Source: Sipunculus nudus
Lineage: Eukaryota > Annelida > Sipuncula > Golfingiida > Sipunculidae
Reading direction: 5' to 3'
Length of the DNA stretch: 64,000 bases
Assembly (NCBI GenBank): GCA_026874595.1
Contig: CM049311.1
Span: 59,215,953 to 59,279,952 of the forward strand
The number at the start of each line of letters is the position of its first letter. Within the stretch, counting starts at the first letter, position 1. Below are positions 1 to 13,614 of this stretch, piece by piece. Position numbers and translations under genes: made by a program. The notes below the pieces were generated by a model that did not search any database, had not been told where the DNA came from, and saw only the letters and a program-made list of their open reading frames with translations.

Positions 1-2504
1 CATATTGTACCAGGTTAGCTTTATAATATTATCTGTATTGCAGCGACACATCATGCTAGTGTGGTTGAGAAATTTTCTTTGATCCTTCAGTGTCTAGAAT
101 TTTTTTTTTTGCAAATATTAAAAATACTTTTTTTGGTCATTTCACAGATATAAAAATTAGCCTGTCCTATGGTCCCTTTGTTTAAATCACCTAAACAAGG
201 GTATTCAAATCAATAATTTCCAACACATTTATTTTTTCAAATAAGGGTATGTAAATTTCTTGTTAATGACTTTGCCATTGGAGCTTAGCTGACTTGGTCT
301 GCTGAGTCCCAGCTATTCCCTGTTGGTTTTGGATCATTCCTAGCTTTTTACATTAAGCTTGTCAAACTGTGCTGCAAGCCTTGTGGATCCAACTGAAACA
401 GTTTGCCCTGTATAACCCTGGTGAAGAAAGGATGATAGTTCACTACATTATGCTGAGTAGGGGGTTTCTTTTTCAATAAATGCAAGCATTAATATGTTTG
501 GAAGCTAAAATATATTAGACAAGAACTACACACCTCTGCCATTGCACAGAGTTCCTTCTGGATCTGTATTTGACCTGAAACAAACTTTAATGGGGTCTTC
601 TCACAATTTTTTTGTAGTTTACAGATACTTTGTGTAATCTTGCTTACAGATAGCCTGCAACAAAAATGCCAAGAGGCAAAGTTAAAGTAATGACCTTTTT
701 GAAGGAGGTAATTATGCAGTGGTCATGCTACATAGGGTCATGAACTACTACGTAACCACTGCTTTCTATTGCACGGTTTGCTGGGTATCACTACCAGGGG
801 ATTTGGCACATGGCCAAGAACATTCCAACCAATGTGAGATGAGTATTATGGGTCTCCCAACTTTGTCAGACTCACAATAATGGGCTATCATTAGCTGTAA
901 TACTGTAGGCTCTGCTTCAACTCCCTGGAAAATAGTACTACCAAAAAGATGAATGTTTTGTGACTACTGCATAAGGAGTGGAGCTCAGCTATTGAAAACC
1001 AGGGGCTTCAGATCAGAATATCTTGGTTGTAAAACCAGTCAAAATTATGGGCCAGGCAAATATGGAACTATCATCTCGTTTCCTAACCTTCAGCATACAG
1101 CAGATGGTTTCAGATGGAGCCACAAGTCTCATGGCTTTTTGATTTAGCATTAATGCTTTGGTTAATGCACAGGTTGGTTGTGCTTATTTAAATTTCCAAT
1201 TTTCCTCATGAACAATGATAAACCTCACAAATATCCACTTTGCCAAGTTCACCATCATTAACTTATGTTTAACAATTGAGCAGTTCTTGTGTCTGTGATG
1301 TTGTAGGGTGTACATGTTGTGACCTTGTGGTTGACCTTTAGTACCATCATCTCCTCCCATGTACAGTAAAGAGGCTTTATCTGTTAAATATATCCTTTAA
1401 AGAAGTTGCTTTTAATGTAACAAAGAACTCAATTCCTGTATTTAAAAAAAAAAATCTGTCATCAGAAAAAGTTTAATTTACTTCATTTCAGATGATTCTA
1501 GGGAAAAGTAACAAAAGAATAAGATTCTGAATTATATCTTTAAAAATAAGGTGTTCTGATGAGTAATGTAAAATCATGGAAAGCTGGATCTCACCCTCAA
1601 CACATGTACCCCAACACTTGTTTCTTCAGATCTTAATATTGTGAGATAACGCTACCTAAACAACTTAGTTCTCATAGGTTTAATGTTTTGGTGTTCATAT
1701 ATCATGCCATGATGTCTTATTTACCAGTCACGCTATCACACTAACTCACTGTCACAAGAAATCACAGTTGTAATCACACATTTGAAATATGCTAAAACTT
1801 GGAGGAGCAGTTATGTATATGCACAGGCACAGTCAGACTGGTGGTGACACCTGGTGGCAGCTATGTATACCAATATATATCTTAAACCAGACACAACCCA
1901 ATGTATCATAAACACACTTTTCTAACAATTTTCTGACTATACAGCTAAGTTGATAGCAAAGCTTAAAACACAGTCCTGGACAAAATATCTTACCCACTTG
2001 AATTGTATAAAAATACTGAAAACATTTTATTGTATAATAAAGTACAAAATATACATATTCATTATATGTTAATTATCAAGACACATAACAATATACAGAA
2101 ACTGCTATGGTCTCTCTGTGTTTCTCCATTCAGTAATGTCAGTGCCAAGAACTGTATAAAAATATAAATTTACAACTTTCTTTGTTTTGTGTTGTATGAA
2201 TCATTAGGAATCCCCTGCCACCTGATGTTGTCATACATTATATGTGATATTTGTTTGTGTATGTATTTACCCCCTGCAATGTATGTTATATTTTGTCTGA
2301 TTTTATATAAGTATTTTATAATGTCATGAATATGTTTTTATTGCAATTTATCATGAAGATGTATCTCAAAACCAGCATTTTTTTTCAAGATAATTTTTAC
2401 TGCAGCTGATATGTATCTGTAATTATCTTTCCTTCAATGTGTTTTTATTTACTTATATATGCCCATGTTTTGTTTTCCCTGTAATTTATTTTCCCCTTTT
2501 ACAG
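1..2504. other. Non-coding DNA, no gene seen
   Basis: AT-rich sequence with short, unconvincing ORFs on both strands. I see no exon with plausible splice signals and recognisable protein content. It may be an intron of a longer navigator transcript or intergenic sequence; the window cannot decide. Confidence 0.5.
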
Positions 2505-2970
2505 TTACTGATATATGTCTATGTTTGGTTCATCCCTGATAATTTGACTGATATATATCCATATTTGGTTTATCCCTTATGATGACACTGATATATATCC
2601 ATATTTGGTGTATCCCTTATGATGACACTGATATATATCCATATTTGGTTTATCCCTTATGATGACACTGATATATATCCATATTGGGTTTATCCCTCAT
2701 GATGACACTGATATATATCCATATTTGGTTTATCCCTTATGATGTCACTGATATATATCCATATTTGGTTCATCCCTTATGATGTCAATGATATATATCC
2801 ATATTTGGTTTATCCCTTATGATGTCACTGATATATATCCATATTTGGTTCACCCCTTATGATGTCACTGATATATGTCCATATTTGGTTCACCCCATAT
2901 GATGTCACTGATATATGTCCATATTTAGTTCATCCCCTATGATGTCACTGATACATGTCCATATTTGGTT
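2505..2970. repeat. 40-bp minisatellite, about 11.6 copies
   Basis: A 40-bp unit containing ACTGATATATATCCATATTT followed by a GGTTTATCCCTTATGATG-like segment recurs at exact 40-base spacing through the interval. Central copies are nearly identical and the outer copies diverge (ATATATGT instead of ATATATAT; CACCCC instead of TATCCC). Copies are contiguous with no unique spacers, so this is a tandem array and not a CRISPR. Confidence 0.95.
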
Positions 2971-5391
2971 ATATCTGCAGGTGGCTCAGGCAAGTAGCTA
3001 TTCTGTATTATGGATTTTGCCTGGCTATCTGAGCGTAGACCTATCAGATGTTTGATGAGGTGTCTTACCCTTGTGGCTGGCTTCTTGGTCTTTTGTTTCT
3101 TGAATGCACAGCAGCATGCGCATAACCCCTATGTAAGATCTCAACACATGCTAAAATCTTTAAATCATAAATTTAACGGAAACTGAATTTGTCTTTTTAA
3201 TATGATTCACCCTCCTTCATAATGCTCTGCAGTATGTCCAACTCAACTCATAGCTGACTATCTCTCTTCTGGAATGTCTATCTCATTACAATTTAACATC
3301 ATAAGCCCAAAGGTCATGGTGATTATGCCAATTATCATTAAAGTATATCAGATTGATCAAAGTTGGGACATTATTTTTTTTAAGTAGGAAATACTGCTAA
3401 TTAGTGGTTTACCAAAAATCACTTTCTCAGTATTGAAATTCTGTGTTTTGATCATAACATGACAATAACCTAAAATAGATGATAATCCATTTAACCCAGC
3501 TTATAATGGGATAGGGAATATGGTTTTGTTATACATTTTTGTCCTAACTTAAAGCACTATGTTCTGTCAACATTATTAGGATCTCTACAATGCACTGTTG
3601 CATTAATGGAAAAAATATCCTGTCTTTAATGTTCTTATATTTAACAGTCCCCATTGACTTATAACTGCATTAAGTACAAAAAAAAAAAAAAATATGATAA
3701 TTCTGTATGGCTTACGCTGCTTAAGTCTTAGTCTATCATTTGCTGTGTCTGTATGACCTTCATGTTTTAAGGCCTGTGTTTGCCAGTATCCATTAATTGG
3801 CTAAATTTGTAGGATATTCCAGAATAGTACCATTATGTATTTCCCAAGTAGTACCAAAATCTCCCACCAGATGGCAGGACCAGTGGCTGTTCTTTGCAAT
3901 CTGCTTTGAGACTAGTCATTGGTAGATATTGGGTATGCTGTTAATGATTAACCTCATGAATATTAATATAGCAGTATGACAGTGTATTAATCAGTTGCTG
4001 ACTCTCCGTTAACATAATGAAGGTAGGTTTGTATTAACATATTTAACAGGTAATCTGTTGCCACTTTCATGACTTTGAGTTTGGCAGAGAATGTAAGCTC
4101 ACAAAATGTAAGCTCACTCCTGCACAGGTGTTCCAAGCACGGAGCTGATTGCTTGTTTATGGGATGGTGGCACCAAGCGTTAAGTAGCTATAAGTGAACA
4201 TCACCTGTTATACGTACCGTACTTGTACAAGGTCAAAGCCCTAATAAAACTACATCAGAAACAGGCCGGCCAATCTCAAAGAACAGGAAAAGCTTCATCT
4301 GATGTGAATACTTGTTATGTGGTTAATGAAGTCAAAGTCCTGTATCTATTAGTACTACTCTGACTGTGGTCTGTATTCCCCATCATATTTGTTTGATCCT
4401 TCATATCTTTAGGAATGTCTTTAATCTGTGCATCATCAGTTCTTTTCAAGTTCCAGCTCTTGTTGACTGTATATCATATGTTACTGTCTCAGAAGATATT
4501 ATGTTTGGTGCATTCATTGTTTGAACCCCCACGTGTCACTTTCAGCACAATGCACAGTTGCTTATTATACAAATAAGGATTGAAACATTTGTACTGCACA
4601 CTATATCATATGTGACATTACAGGTGATTAATACAGAAAGCATGATCTTCAATAACAAATCAGAATGTGTGATTTGAAACCTGTAAGAGCTTTGAAACCC
4701 AGCATAGTGCATGGTGTACTAGAAAATTCATCTCCGGTGACTTTGTTCCTCTGATTATTCAGAGACAGAAGAGTATATTTAATCCATGATCTATTTACTA
4801 CAGACATCATTATCATTCACTAGCCACTTATAAGCCTTATCTTTCTTTAAAGATTTAATTGTAATAATTAAGTTTCAATTTCTTTAAAATATTCTTTGAT
4901 GCTACCTTTGAAAAATAAATAAATTCAATTCTTGATCAAGAATCTTCATTAAAACAAGAAAATAAACCTCTGGAGGTCCATGTGTTAAGTAAGCTTTGTT
5001 TGTACACAGTGACAGATACAAATGTATTATTATGTGGTTGTGACTGTGTCAGGCCATGAAGTGATAATATCATATATTCAATTATTCAGATCAACTCCTG
5101 AGCTTCTCAACAGAGCTTTGCCAGTTAAAGTTTACAAAAATGAAATTATCATGCTATCACTAATGCAAATTGAAAAGGAAATTTTTATTCAGGAATGAAG
5201 CAGGTCTCTGTGTAATCACAGAATATAATAGATCTAATACTCTGTGACCCTGACTGTCGCCCCCTTTTTGTGTTAATGTATTCAGGCATCAGGGATGACT
5301 TCATGAAAATTAAATCTTTTTTATAGTAATTAGTCAGTCTATGAGTCAGAGGCAGGTGACAAATAAACCAACAATACCTGGTCAAAGCTGA

Positions 5392-5488
5392 CACATCACC
5401 TGTATTAAAAACATCACCTGTATAAAAAAAGTAAATAAAAAGACTGTACAAAACATCATCTGTATAAAAAATGCCCTGTATAAAAACA
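5392..5488. repeat. Short degenerate array of ACATCACCTGTATAAAAA-like units
   Basis: Four to five imperfect units of roughly 18-30 bases with the core CATCACCTGTATAAAA or CATCATCTGTATAAAA. Spacing is irregular. Confidence 0.6.
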
Positions 5489-5829
5489 ATGTCACATAAT
5501 AACACCCTGATTATGGAAAAAGCTGCTTAAATAGTATAAATAGTTTATAATGCTTAACCGCAAAAATGATGTAAACTGCTAATATCATAATCTTTAATTT
5601 CCATCTTATTATTAACTGCTTTATATTTTTCACTATTATATTTACTTTTTAAATAATGAAATATATTTAGCACATATGTAGTTTGCAAACTATACACATG
5701 TGCAATGAGAAGGGATTTTTTAATACAAAACATTGTGGTTATGAAATTCTGCCTTTAATTGGCTAGCCAGGTTCTTGGATATCTGGTTTCCGTAATGAAA
5801 TACTGTGGTTGCCTTTATGTTTGCAAGAG

Positions 5830-6215
5830 TTTTAATTTCGTGATTTTCGCGAATGGGAAATAATCGCAAAAATGACACCCTCGGGAATAATTGGCCAATT
5901 GAGTATGTCCTTCTTATAAAGTGTAGCCAATACTTGTATGGGAATAGGATAGAAAAGTGAGAAATCTTAATATAAATTACATCCATGCAGGTATAGGGAA
6001 AACAATCCCTTTAGTTTGAACTAAAGAACCTGTGCTGTGTGTACGGTCTACTCCTTATATGAGAAGAATATCACAAATTCATGAATTATTCACAATTAAT
6101 AATACACACAGGAATGGCTTTACCAAAGATTTGATATAGGTTATGGTGAGATCGCGAAAATGAGACCCTCACGAAACATTAAATATGGAGAAATCACGAA
6201 ATTTCTCTGAAAAAA
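5830..6215. repeat. Possible dispersed repeat with CGCGAAAATGA-type ends
   Basis: Two segments share an unusual vocabulary in AT-rich DNA. Near 5838-5885 there is TTTCGTGATTTTCGCGAAT followed by AATCGCAAAAATGACACCCTC. Near 6151-6210 there is GATCGCGAAAATGAGACCCTC followed by AAATCACGAAATTTCTC. Both the direct match (CGCAAAAATGA / CGCGAAAATGA, CACCCTC / GACCCTC) and the inverted match (TTTCGTGATTT / AAATCACGAAA) suggest the ends of one repeat. The class is unknown. Confidence 0.4.
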
Positions 6216-8999
6216 CCTGACGTTGCCTGAGTGCATACAGGCAGTCTTTACCAAACATAACTATATTTTGTGTCTTGTATGTAAAAATATCTCAAGCCAT
6301 ATGAGGACATGACATTTTTATGGCATCTCTATAGTTAAGAGGGTATGGATGTACGTCAGTGTGGTATACAGGTGTCATTAGCTGCCTCAGGTAGCTCAAA
6401 AGGAGCTGTCACATTGTAGAATCATCCAGGCAATTATCCTATTCCAAGCAATCCTAAATATAACAGTCACAGTTAGGGGTATCACTGATCTGTCACTGGT
6501 ACTTACAGAAAGTAGTTGATACAATTTTTTTTCAAACACCCTTTAGTATTTTCAGCACATTTTATAACTGATTTTCACATAGGTTAATGCTGTACTGATC
6601 TCTTTATAAACTGCAGATTTATTGAAATGTGGGAGATATAAACAGTCAGATTAACAAAAGACCCGTAAAAGTGTTTGATAATGATTCAGAGAAAATTTGT
6701 AATGTTATTTAGCATTAAACATATATCAGATCACCTCTTTTTGCTTAGTGGTAAATTGTTTGGACAACCAAGGATACCCAAAGTGTCCTTGGGGTAGAAA
6801 ACTTTAGGAAAATGACCTTGACAGCAGCAGTATTTTTATTATATATGTCTGCCATAATAGCACAAGGGATAGAAGACTATCATGTTCAGCCTCGGTGACC
6901 CTGAGTCGCTGATTCCATCAGTATCCATCAGTGTATATGAGTGGGTCTGGAGAGCCCCCAACCCTGTTTTCCAGGCAATTCAATTTGGCAGCGGGGTGAA
7001 CTCTGACCCTTGAGGTGGCATAAAAGGTCTACCCTGATCAGAATGTGTAAACAAACAAGAGACAAGGGAACATGAAAATAAACCTCCTGTGCCTGTAGGT
7101 CCCGGAGGGGGGTTCTGGGAAGCGGAGGGGGATTCTGGGAAGCGGACTCCATTAAAACATCAGTGAGACTGAATCAGTCTGGGATCAGTTTGATACTGGT
7201 ACCAGTGTATATTTTTGAAGGGTGTTGCTGAAGCAGAGATGGCTTTTCTTTTAGTTACCACAAGGGCCCCTATATATCAGCCCCAGGCAACATTGATGAG
7301 AATAATCTACTTGACCTGACTAGCATCACTCTCCCGGAGTATTCCTAGAGGCAAAAGCCTCCTACATTTCTATTCATGTGTTCAGTGCCACTTTGCATTT
7401 CTCTGTGAATGTCAGCTTCTTTTAACTAAATTTGATGTAATGGCTTTAAATTTATTAAACATTAAATGATTGAAGTATTTCTTAGATGTGCTCTTTATGT
7501 AGTGATTCTGGCCTCTTTTACAAACTGGATGTTCTTGGTACCAGGAACTAAAATAGACATGGCTAAGCCAGTTGCTTTAGGACTCTTATTGTGTAGTCAT
7601 CACTTCAGGCAAAGGCACACAGGGCTATTTTAGTAAAAGTACCTTAATAATTAAATACTTTTTCTGACCAGAACTTAAATTGCTTATTGATAATTCCCAG
7701 CTTCCAGGTCTGAGATCTTTCTTATCTGTAATCAATCATTCTGCAGTCAGGAGTAAAAAGTTTATAAGATCTGTTGGCAACTGTGGTCAACTATCTTAAT
7801 TTGTTATCAGTTCAGTACATCTGTAGGCATGACCTTTAATTAATTTTAATAATTAAGTATTCAAATTGAATATTAACGTAACCTTTTACAGAATATTATA
7901 ATTATATTTTTAAGTCTCATGGCCTGCTTTACTTAATAATATTAAATGATTTATGATAGAGTTTTAATTACTGAGTGTATCATGGTGTGATCACATGTTC
8001 CTTAATAAGACTTTGAAATTTCCTTCCTAAACACACATTAATATGATCATTCTATCAAGATTGACAGGTTTATTAGTTAATTTAGAAACATATTTCAATT
8101 GACTGTTACCTCATGGTTTATTATACAGAGTATGTGAAAAATCATTTAATCGTGTAGAAAGAACAGATAAGTTTGCTCAGGATAATGATAATTAACAAAT
8201 GATAGCCATTACAGGGTATGATCGATGATTGTTTTGTGTAGTAATTGATGAAGCGCTGTACCTCAGCATATTGGGAATAAAATGTGTTACTTTTGATGAA
8301 AGGATGTAAAAAACAAGGTATTACTCTGTAAACGATCATCAGATTCAGTGAAATCAGGTATCGCTGAAGTGTGTATATATAAAGGATTGATAGTCTTTTT
8401 ATTTTCTCAGAAGTTTGTTGAAGAGTGTCACATAAAAGGCATCCATAATAAAATCAACATACAAAACCGCTCAGAGAAGAGATAGGTCACATGAATATAA
8501 TATTCCACAGTATGAATATGGTATGTTTTACACCCTGACTTCTGACTGATGGATAATATCAGTAACTGTCAGTGTTTCAAGCACCACAAAAATCATCAAA
8601 GGAACTTCATTATTAAAGGATTTGTTCAGAAGTGTTAATCTGGAGCATGAAAGGTTACTATGGTAGCAAAGAAAAATCTACAGAGCTGTATTCAAGTAAA
8701 TTATGTCCATGCACCAAACGTTTTAGTCTTTTTTCCAATGTGGTTCATTGATGGGATACAATGGTTTATTGTTTAAGTCTTTATTAATTATGGTTCATCT
8801 GCAGGATAGAATGGTTTACTGAACAGATACCTCTGAATTCAGTGTCATCCATGCTGTTTAAGAATGCAATCAAGTCCATTTGGTTCCAATTTTACATTTA
8901 CATGAAAGTAAAGAATAGCAAGCTGAACATGCCGGTATTGTAAACTGGTATACCACATGGTTTAATCATGACAATGTGCATACTTATGACAACTGGTCA

Positions 9000-9813
9000 G
9001 CGTCAGTAATTTCAGCTAATCGGTAGCCAGCGGTCCAGCGAGCCTAGTATTTATTGATCATCCTGCGTAGTTTGTTAGCTGGCCCTGGACGGTGAACCTG
9101 GATTCACTCGCTGATCCCTCCCTCTTTGCTAGAGTACACCTGGTATTTTTGTTACAGCCTGAGTGTTACCTTAGATTTGGGGTACCTTACATGCCGCTGC
9201 GGACACAGTTGGAGAGTATAACCAGGCTCCGTTCAGTCAATCAACATTTTGAGTATAACAGAGTGGCCAGAATGAGTGCTGCCAGTTGCTGAACTGATCA
9301 GCCGGGAGTCTGCTAGTACAGCACCAGGGAGGCAGAGACAGAAGGAGAGAGTTCATTGAGGGAGGACCACTGCTGCTGGCTGCAGGCATCATTCATGTAT
9401 CTATCCTCTCACTCGCTCTAGTGGCTGCTAACTGTCTGTGTCATTGTGAGCTGCCAGAGTGTGACGTCTCAACTCCGAATTTCTTGGAACACTTTCTTGG
9501 GGTTCGCATTTATAGCACCAAATTTACAAATGATCATTAGGATTCTGTTGCTTTTTGTTCACTAAGTAACTGAATCATATTCAACATTCCTTATAAGGGA
9601 AGAACTATTGAGATTTCTGGGAGGTAACAGTCAGAGAACAGTACGTAACTGAATTGTAGCAGGAGAACAGTATGTAACGAGATCAATACGCACAAGGAGA
9701 AGATTTTATTAATCCAGACTTGAGTTGGGATGTGATCCTTTTATCTTGCTCAGTGAATTTTTTGGGCTATTGCTGACCTTGCTGTTTGGAATTTTTGGAA
9801 CATTAGTGTCAAA
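9000..9813 (+). promoter_or_regulatory. Putative promoter and 5' UTR of the distal NAV first exon
   Basis: From about 9000 the base composition shifts from AT-rich to mixed with CpGs (for example GGTAGCCAGCGGTCCAGCGA), and this lasts until the ATG at 9814. The reading frame of that ATG is closed upstream by TGA at 9754-9756. An upstream open frame at 9092-9292 would be a uORF if transcription starts before it. No TATA box stands out, and the start site cannot be placed from sequence alone. Confidence 0.4.
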
Positions 9814-9870
9814 ATGGATCCTCGCACTAGGCTAGGGTATGCCACCTGCCCAACTCGCAGGAGGAACAAG
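9814..9870 (+). CDS. NAV: Alternative distal first coding exon of the neuron navigator gene (19 codons)
   Basis: The ATG at 9814-9816 is in good initiation context (AAAATGG, purine at -3, G at +4) and is the first Met after the in-frame TGA at 9754. The 19 codons read MDPRTRLGYATCPTRRRNK and end at a strong donor, AAG|GTAGGT. The exon ends in phase 0, which matches the phase-0 start of the navigator exon at 38521; joined there it would give an 814 aa protein. The N terminus is short and very basic (7 Arg/Lys in 19). Assignment to NAV rests on phase and orientation only, because the intron would be about 28.7 kb. It could instead start another transcript. Confidence 0.5.
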
Positions 9871-12800
9871 GTAGGTTTGACATATTTACTGGGCAATATC
9901 CAATTAGCAAAGTATGTCTATCTTTTCAGTAATAATGTGTATCTTACCAGAACTGTCAATACTGTTGCATTAAGATTTTAGTGATAATTTAAACAAATGT
10001 TCATGCTGGAATGCTTTTGAAATTTCATGTCTTTTAAAGATACAGTGAGAATAATGGGAAGGCCCCCATAACTTTTTATTTGAGCTTCTTATTGACATTA
10101 ATCACTCAAAATCCTGAGACTGAAATTTTCTGTACAAGATGTCTGTAGGAGACAGGTAGCCATATACATAGGTTTTATTTAGCACATTCCAAGCTTTGAT
10201 TTAAGAATTTTGGAATAATGCTGGTAACCAGTAGAGGTAAATATCATGTAGTTTTAGATACAGGAGCAGTTGTCATAGAAACCTTTTATATTTGACAAAT
10301 TAATCAGGGTAACTCTCATCTCTTAAATGTAAGAGACAGGCATTGTGGATGAATAAACGATATTTTGAATATAAATGAAAGTCAGAATATATTTACATAC
10401 ATAGGTCATTCAGATTTTTCCTGAGTTGTCTCTGTGTATTATACATGATATAAAAAGTAGAAATACCGTAGGGGGAAGCAGCATTCAGATTTCCATATAG
10501 ACAAGACTTTCAAGTTATAGACTGCTACTGCATTACACGAATAGGGAGACAGTTCAGCTGGGAATTAAAGTATCAGATATCCACATTGCAAACCAATGGT
10601 CAGCAAAAGATATAAAGTAATAGATGATCTTTATTGTATCAATGAACAAAAATGTAAAACTGGTCAGTTGAAATTTCAAATATTATATTTGTGTTTGATT
10701 TGACATATTTATTCATGATAAAAAAATCATTTTGTCATTTTATCTTCTTAATTGAGCAATATTATATGGCAATATCCAGGACCCACATTCTCTTCAAAGA
10801 CATTTACCATATTCATGCTTTAGTTAAGTTCCACAGTTCTCCAGCAGGTGGCTAATGTATTATTGGTATCCTTTATCAGTACCAGTCAAGTACCCATTTT
10901 ACCTGATAGTATCATAGAATATGACCTCACAGAGTAGTAAGGAATCCTGAATCTTCTCACACAGACAGCTGCTCCCATGGGTCAGTCCATCTAATGGCTC
11001 TCCTGTGATGGAGGAAAGATTCTTTCCATTGCTGGGATCATCTTGTTTTCTCAGCTGCCCAATTCTTCATCATTCCAGGGGGTCCGTGAATATGAACAGT
11101 ATCTCCTTATTTTAATATAAATCTAAGAGTGTGGGAATTCAGGGTATGTACCAAGTCCTCCTTGGTGTCATGCATAGGTTGACATTGTTTTCACAGGGAT
11201 GCCTGGAATATGTCATTGGATAGGACAACTGAACATGAACAAACTCTATAGTTTGTTTTGTGTTGGAATATGTGCTCAGTTACACATTTAATCTTTTCTT
11301 TAATGAAAGGAAAATAGTTCCAACACAAAAGTCCTAGAATTTCAGGAAGTAAGACTTGAAGGATTTTCAGTCAAAATATACCTTCAAAGTAAATACACAA
11401 AATCAGGTATTAAAGGACTCCAAAATTAATCATCTTGCCACCTGCAGTTAAAGGCCATTTTTTCTTTGACAGAAAGGGTGGTTGCTTAAAGCAGAGCCCA
11501 ATGTACTAATGCAGCAGAATTTTTGAATACCAGTAAAAGGAGCAGAATTTCAGGACTCATATAACAGCCGAATAAAGACACATAATATCTTCACATGCCC
11601 TCTGGTAGATATGACCTATGAGGTTTGTGGCTATAATCTGTGCTGTTTGTTGGGTTTGAGGCTATTTCACTGGGAGGGTTCCTCCCCTCAAAGAGTCAGC
11701 TGTGTTTTGTTCACCTGACATCTATCTGTACTGGTACATTGTTGGTGTGGGGTACATGTCTGCTGGCTACTGAGGGGTGGGGGGGGGGGGGTGTCAGAAA
11801 TAACTTGACTTCACCCCATCACTAGACCACTGACTGTCTGCTGTACTGAGCCGGCGCCTTCTGGTTGGCTGTACTTGTGTTCCAGGCCTCAGGAATGTAA
11901 CCTCTACATACGTCTGTCAGTCTACCTCTGTAAAATATGAAGCCCCATACTAATATCCATAACTCATATTTACATAAGTGTACTTTTGTCTGCCTTTAAT
12001 GCTGATGCATATAAATATAAGCCTTAGCACATTCAAGCACATAAATTTCAGTAAAGTTTATAATTAACTTGGGGTTACTAGCCATGCATCCCTGAAATAT
12101 GTGAAAACCCAGCAAATGTGTTGCCCTTTTTCAGCCTGGGAAAATGCTGGGACTTTGAGGAAAAAAGTACCTCAAATTTAGGAAATGCTAGCTAATTTGA
12201 TTGACTATAAAGAAAAAAAAACTGGTCCATGGTCAGTCTAGTATGTTTTGTTTCTTGTCTGAATAGCTTATGTTATAAATGGATGGCTGTGATGGCATTT
12301 AGTATTGAGATGGGTGAAAATTTTTAAATCACCTGAAATTTTGAAAACATTAAATAATTTAGAAGGTAAAATTAATTTAAAACTCAGGGAGGTTTTTTGC
12401 ATATAATTCTTGGAGCACTGAATGCTCAGTAAAACATTTACATTGAATCTATTAATTTTCAAAGGTTTGCTCGTTTCTGTTGAATGTGGATGTGTTGCTT
12501 ATAGTTTTTCAGTTGATTTCTTCTTCTTAATTCAGTTCTGTTCATATAATTTAATTGTTCACTTTAGTTAAAGTAATAACTTACAGATTCATTGTGCAAG
12601 ATAAACGAGGAGCAATTATAGAATGTGTAAGACCTGGCTACTGTCTGAGCTGGTCCCAGGGCCTCAAATTTCTTTCGTTTCCCTTCAGTAATTAAGTTTG
12701 GATCTGATTAAGCCAAGCCTTATGAGGATATGAGGTCAACTGTACAGTTAGAGGATGCTGCATAATGGTTTCCGGGAATCTTGACTGACACATCTGTAGA

Positions 12801-13025
12801 AGTAATCCAGGATTAACCTGCTGAGGGGGATTACAGCACTGATACAGCCCTGACAGCTGCATCTCTGAATCCTTGGAAATGATCTTCTGTTATTGTAAGA
12901 TATTTAGACGAAACCAATCTGGACTCCCGCAGCAGTTGTTCTGGGAGATATCTCGTTGGATATCAATACTTGTGGCAAGGTGTGATCTCAATGTACCTAG
13001 TATGGTCTAAGTAGTGGAATATAGA

Positions 13026-13190
13026 AGGGGGGGGAGGGGTTGACAGCAAAAATATGTAATATGCTGTACTCCAAATTTTTATCCTCACTGAAGGACTTAA
13101 ACTTAGATAAAAATGTAGGTTTTTTCTTGTTTTCTTCACCCTGCAAACCATCCATAAAGTCCCAGCAAATTCCCCCCCCCCCTCCCCACC
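13026..13190. repeat. Poly-purine and poly-pyrimidine tracts in inverted orientation
   Basis: A G-rich run (GAAGGGGGGGGAGGGGTT) near 13026 is matched about 145 bases later by a C-rich run (CCCCCCCCCCCTCCCCACC) near 13173. The two are approximately inverted and could form a G-rich or foldback structure. The short ORFs over this interval on both strands follow from the composition. Confidence 0.6.
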
Positions 13191-13407
13191 TGACTTACTC
13201 AGATGGCAGTATATTATTTGAAATCCAGTATCCCTGTAGATTATGAATGACGCAAGTCAGCTTGCACGAGGAGTCGGGTAATCTCTGGGATATTATAGAC
13301 ATAGGCAAGTGAGGGTCTTGTGTGATTGTCTCAACTATCAGGGACAGGGGGAATATGTGGCTTGGTGCTCAAGTAAAATGGCATGGTCTGGGGTTTAATA
13401 GAAGATA

Positions 13408-13577
13408 CAGTAAAACCTGAGAGTTAAGACCACCTGACGTGCCACACCAAAAGCGGTCTTAAGTCACAGGTGGTCTTAAGTCTCAGGTGGTCTAAGTCTC
13501 AGCATGAAGCGAACAAAGAATATAAAGGCATATATGTCTACGTAAACATTTATTTATTTATTATAAAAATAGATACT

Positions 13578-13614
<37 letters not shown>

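Larger units (their letters stand above)
2971..8999. other. Non-coding DNA with minor repeats
   Basis: No supportable gene. The stretch holds a short degenerate array at 5392-5488 and two related CGCGAAAA-type segments near 5830-5885 and 6150-6215, listed separately. The 106-codon minus-strand ORF at 5185-5505 lies over the degenerate array and has the low-complexity Tyr/Phe-rich content expected of AT-rich noise. Confidence 0.5.

Noticed and set aside
2505-2970. CRISPR-like regular repeat spacing
   Set aside because: The repeats are directly contiguous with no unique spacers, there are no cas genes, and the DNA is eukaryotic.
5185-5505. 106-codon minus-strand ORF
   Set aside because: It overlaps a degenerate short repeat, is low-complexity Tyr/Phe-rich, and shows no domain.
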